Assembly (NCBI RefSeq): GCF_002251855.1
Contig: NZ_NOXW01000022.1
Coordinates: 1 to 64,000, forward strand
DNA length: 64,000 nucleotides
From: Rhodoferax sp. TH121
GTDB lineage: Bacteria > Pseudomonadota > Gammaproteobacteria > Burkholderiales > Burkholderiaceae_C
Direction of reading: 5' to 3'
Part shown: one piece after another, positions 62,625 to 64,000 of the stretch
Layout: every line of letters starts with the position of its first letter
Numbering within the stretch: the stretch's first letter is position 1
Program-made: the position numbers and the translations under genes
The notes under the pieces: model-generated
The model's database searches: none
What the model was told of the DNA's origin: nothing
Seen by the model: the letters and a program-made list of their open reading frames with translations, nothing else

Positions 62625-63005
62625 TCAGCGTGGGGCCTGGCGCAGTGTGCCATCCAGAAACTCAATGCCCCACACGGGTGGTCCGTCGCCGCGGGAGCGT
62701 CCGGGTGGCAGTGCACCGCTCATGAACACCTTGATGATGGCTGCTCGCACCTCCTGGGTGTCCAGCAGCTCCTCGTACGAGCCATTCACACGCAGGTAGT
62801 CGCCTGCCGGCGAGATGGCGAGCAGACCATACTCCTGCCCCCAGCGTACCACCCCGATCACCACATGCGGGCTCTTGGCAATCACAAAGGCCTTGACCGC
62901 ATTGCGCCGCAGCGACACGGTCAACGGCCCCCGCTCCAGTCGCAATGCCAGCGCTGCCCGCTGGGGCAGTGTGCTGTCTTTGCTGCTGAACCGGGTGGTG
63001 GCCAT
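62625..63005 (-). CDS. Conserved hypothetical protein downstream of pepP
   Basis: A 126-residue protein with no membrane segment. The sequence (LALRLERGPLTVSLRRNAVK, VVIGVVRWGQEYGLLAISPA GDYLRVNG, VWGIEFLDGTLRQAPR) has a beta-rich centre but no domain I can name. Its ATG follows the pepP stop by one base, so it is in the pepP operon. Confidence 0.65.
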   Translation of the reverse strand: MATTRFSSKDSTLPQRAALALRLERGPLTVSLRRNAVKAFVIAKSPHVVIGVVRWGQEYGLLAISPAGDYLRVNGSYEELLDTQEVRAAIIKVFMSGALPPGRSRGDGPPVWGIEFLDGTLRQAPR

Positions 63006-63006
63006 G

Positions 63007-64000
63007 TCAGCCGCGCATCAGCGCTTCAATGGCGTCGGGATCGACGGGCACACCGCGGCTGATCAACTCGCAGCCCGTGTCGGTGACGATGGCATCGTCC
63101 TCGATGCGGATGCCGATGTTGTGGAATTGTTCGGGTACGCCCTCGGATGGGCGCACGTAGATGCCGGGCTCAATGGTCAGCACCATGCCACTGCGCAGAA
63201 TGCGTGCGGGGCGGTTCACGATCTCGGCGCCCGTCAGCGCATCCTTGCGGACACTGCCCTGGCCCAGTTCGCTAGGTTCGGTGTAGCTGCCGCAGTCGTG
63301 CACGTCCATGCCCAGCCAGTGGCCGGTGCGGTGCATGTAGAACTGGAAGTAGCTCCGGTTCTCGATCACGTCGTCCAGGCTCCCCACTGTGTTCTTGTTC
63401 AGCAGGCCCAGGTCCAGCATGCCCTGCGCCAGTACCTTCACCGTAGCCTCGTGCGGGTCGGTAAAGCGGGCGCCAGCTTTGGTGGCGTTCACTGCGGCCA
63501 CTTGGCTGGCCAGCACCAGGTCATACAGCGCGCGCTGGGGGCCGCTGAACTTGCCGTTGGCCGGAAAGGTGCGCGTAATGTCGCTGGCATAGCCGTCCAG
63601 CTCGCAGCCTGCGTCAATCAGCACCAGCTCGCCATCACGCACGGCACCCGCGTCGGCGCGGTAGTGCAGAACGCAGGCGTTAGCTCCAGCAGCCACGATG
63701 GAGCCATAGGCCGGGGACTGCGAGCCGTGGTGACGGAATTCGTGCAGCAACTCGGCGTCCAGGTGGTACTCGCGGACATCCTGTCCCTCGCGCAGCATGC
63801 GGGCGCTGAGCTGCATGGCGCGGATATGGGCGCCCGCGCTGATTTGCGCGGCGCGGCGCATAGTGTCTTGCTCGTAGGCGTCCTTGATGAGGCGCATCTC
63901 ATCCAGCGGGCCGCAGAGGTCGCGCGTTTGTTCGGGCGTCAGCGCGCCAAAGCGCACGCGGGCGCGCAGGCCGCTGAGCCAGCCGTCCACGCGCGTTTCC
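63007..64000 (-). CDS. pepP: Xaa-Pro aminopeptidase PepP, 5' part outside window
   Basis: The frame is open to the window end, so the N-terminal domain is missing. The C-terminal pita-bread metalloprotease domain is complete: YRADAGAVRDGELVLIDAGC and YASDITRTFPANG (two Asp ligands), MHRTGHWLGMDVHDCG (His ligand), LTIEPGIYVRP (Glu) and GIRIEDDAIVT (Glu). It removes an N-terminal residue before proline. It is followed by the hypothetical gene at 62625. Confidence 0.92.
   Translation of the reverse strand, partial: ETRVDGWLSGLRARVRFGALTPEQTRDLCGPLDEMRLIKDAYEQDTMRRAAQISAGAHIRAMQLSARMLREGQDVREYHLDAELLHEFRHHGSQSPAYGSIVAAGANACVLHYRADAGAVRDGELVLIDAGCELDGYASDITRTFPANGKFSGPQRALYDLVLASQVAAVNATKAGARFTDPHEATVKVLAQGMLDLGLLNKNTVGSLDDVIENRSYFQFYMHRTGHWLGMDVHDCGSYTEPSELGQGSVRKDALTGAEIVNRPARILRSGMVLTIEPGIYVRPSEGVPEQFHNIGIRIEDDAIVTDTGCELISRGVPVDPDAIEALMRG

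Overview
The window looks like a betaproteobacterial chromosome from the order Burkholderiales, most likely the family Comamonadaceae (Rhodoferax- or Polaromonas-like). This rests on three things: the housekeeping blocks (metX-metW, lptD-surA-rsmA, amgK divergent from lptD, maeB, pepP); GC-rich coding sequence; and short dispersed AT-rich inverted repeats of the type GCTAnnAAAnnnATAGC, which I associate with that family. The genus assignment is inference.

Layout. Positions 1-3.7 kb hold the end of a glycine-rich surface or tail-like protein, an Rhs polymorphic toxin with a variable C-terminal tip, and its probable immunity gene, all joined by ATGA overlaps. An IS3-family transposase remnant follows (3.76-4.2 kb). 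From 4.4 to 12.9 kb there is a Tn7-like transposition module: tnsA-tnsB-tnsC on the minus strand, diverging from a two-regulator control region and from two tniQ/tnsD-type genes on the plus strand. From 13.0 to 20.8 kb lies an accessory stretch. It has a decayed HAD gene, a gene broken by an in-frame amber codon, an orphan HipB-like regulator, membrane proteins, two HNH nucleases, a possible YaaC-like protein, and two tandem paralogous micro-ORFs that appear in no standard gene set. It could be transposon cargo, but I could not find the element ends.

From 21 to 32.5 kb the window holds a SulP transporter, a decayed MTHFR-like gene, a WYL regulator with a small monooxygenase, and a LysR-controlled catabolic cluster (two tautomerases, glyoxalase, hydroxyacid dehydrogenase, alpha/beta hydrolase, semialdehyde dehydrogenase). 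It ends with an NrtS-like protein, an AraC regulator and a carboxymuconolactone-decarboxylase-like protein. A compact two-gene cassette at 33.0-35.4 kb pairs a DGxQR (DndB/ParB-like) protein with a protein carrying a HEPN-type RNxxxH motif. It is a candidate defence or toxin system.

From 35.8 kb to the end the content is mostly core chromosome. It includes amt with a sigma-54-type promoter and a leader hairpin, and a manganese (yybP-ykoY) riboswitch before a GDT1-family exporter. It continues with metX-metW, a hydroxypyruvate-isomerase-like gene, an M20 peptidase, a lipase-like hydrolase, a GGDEF-EAL protein, rsmE, amgK, lptD-surA-rsmA, a PAS histidine kinase, a secreted RNase with barstar, maeB, an NAD(P)H-dependent flavoprotein, a Bcr/CflA pump, an esterase, and pepP, which runs off the window end.

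The most promising items for new biology are the Tn7-like module with its phage-style regulatory switch and two TniQ proteins, the DGxQR-HEPN cassette, the tandem micro-ORFs, and the Rhs tip with its immunity gene.
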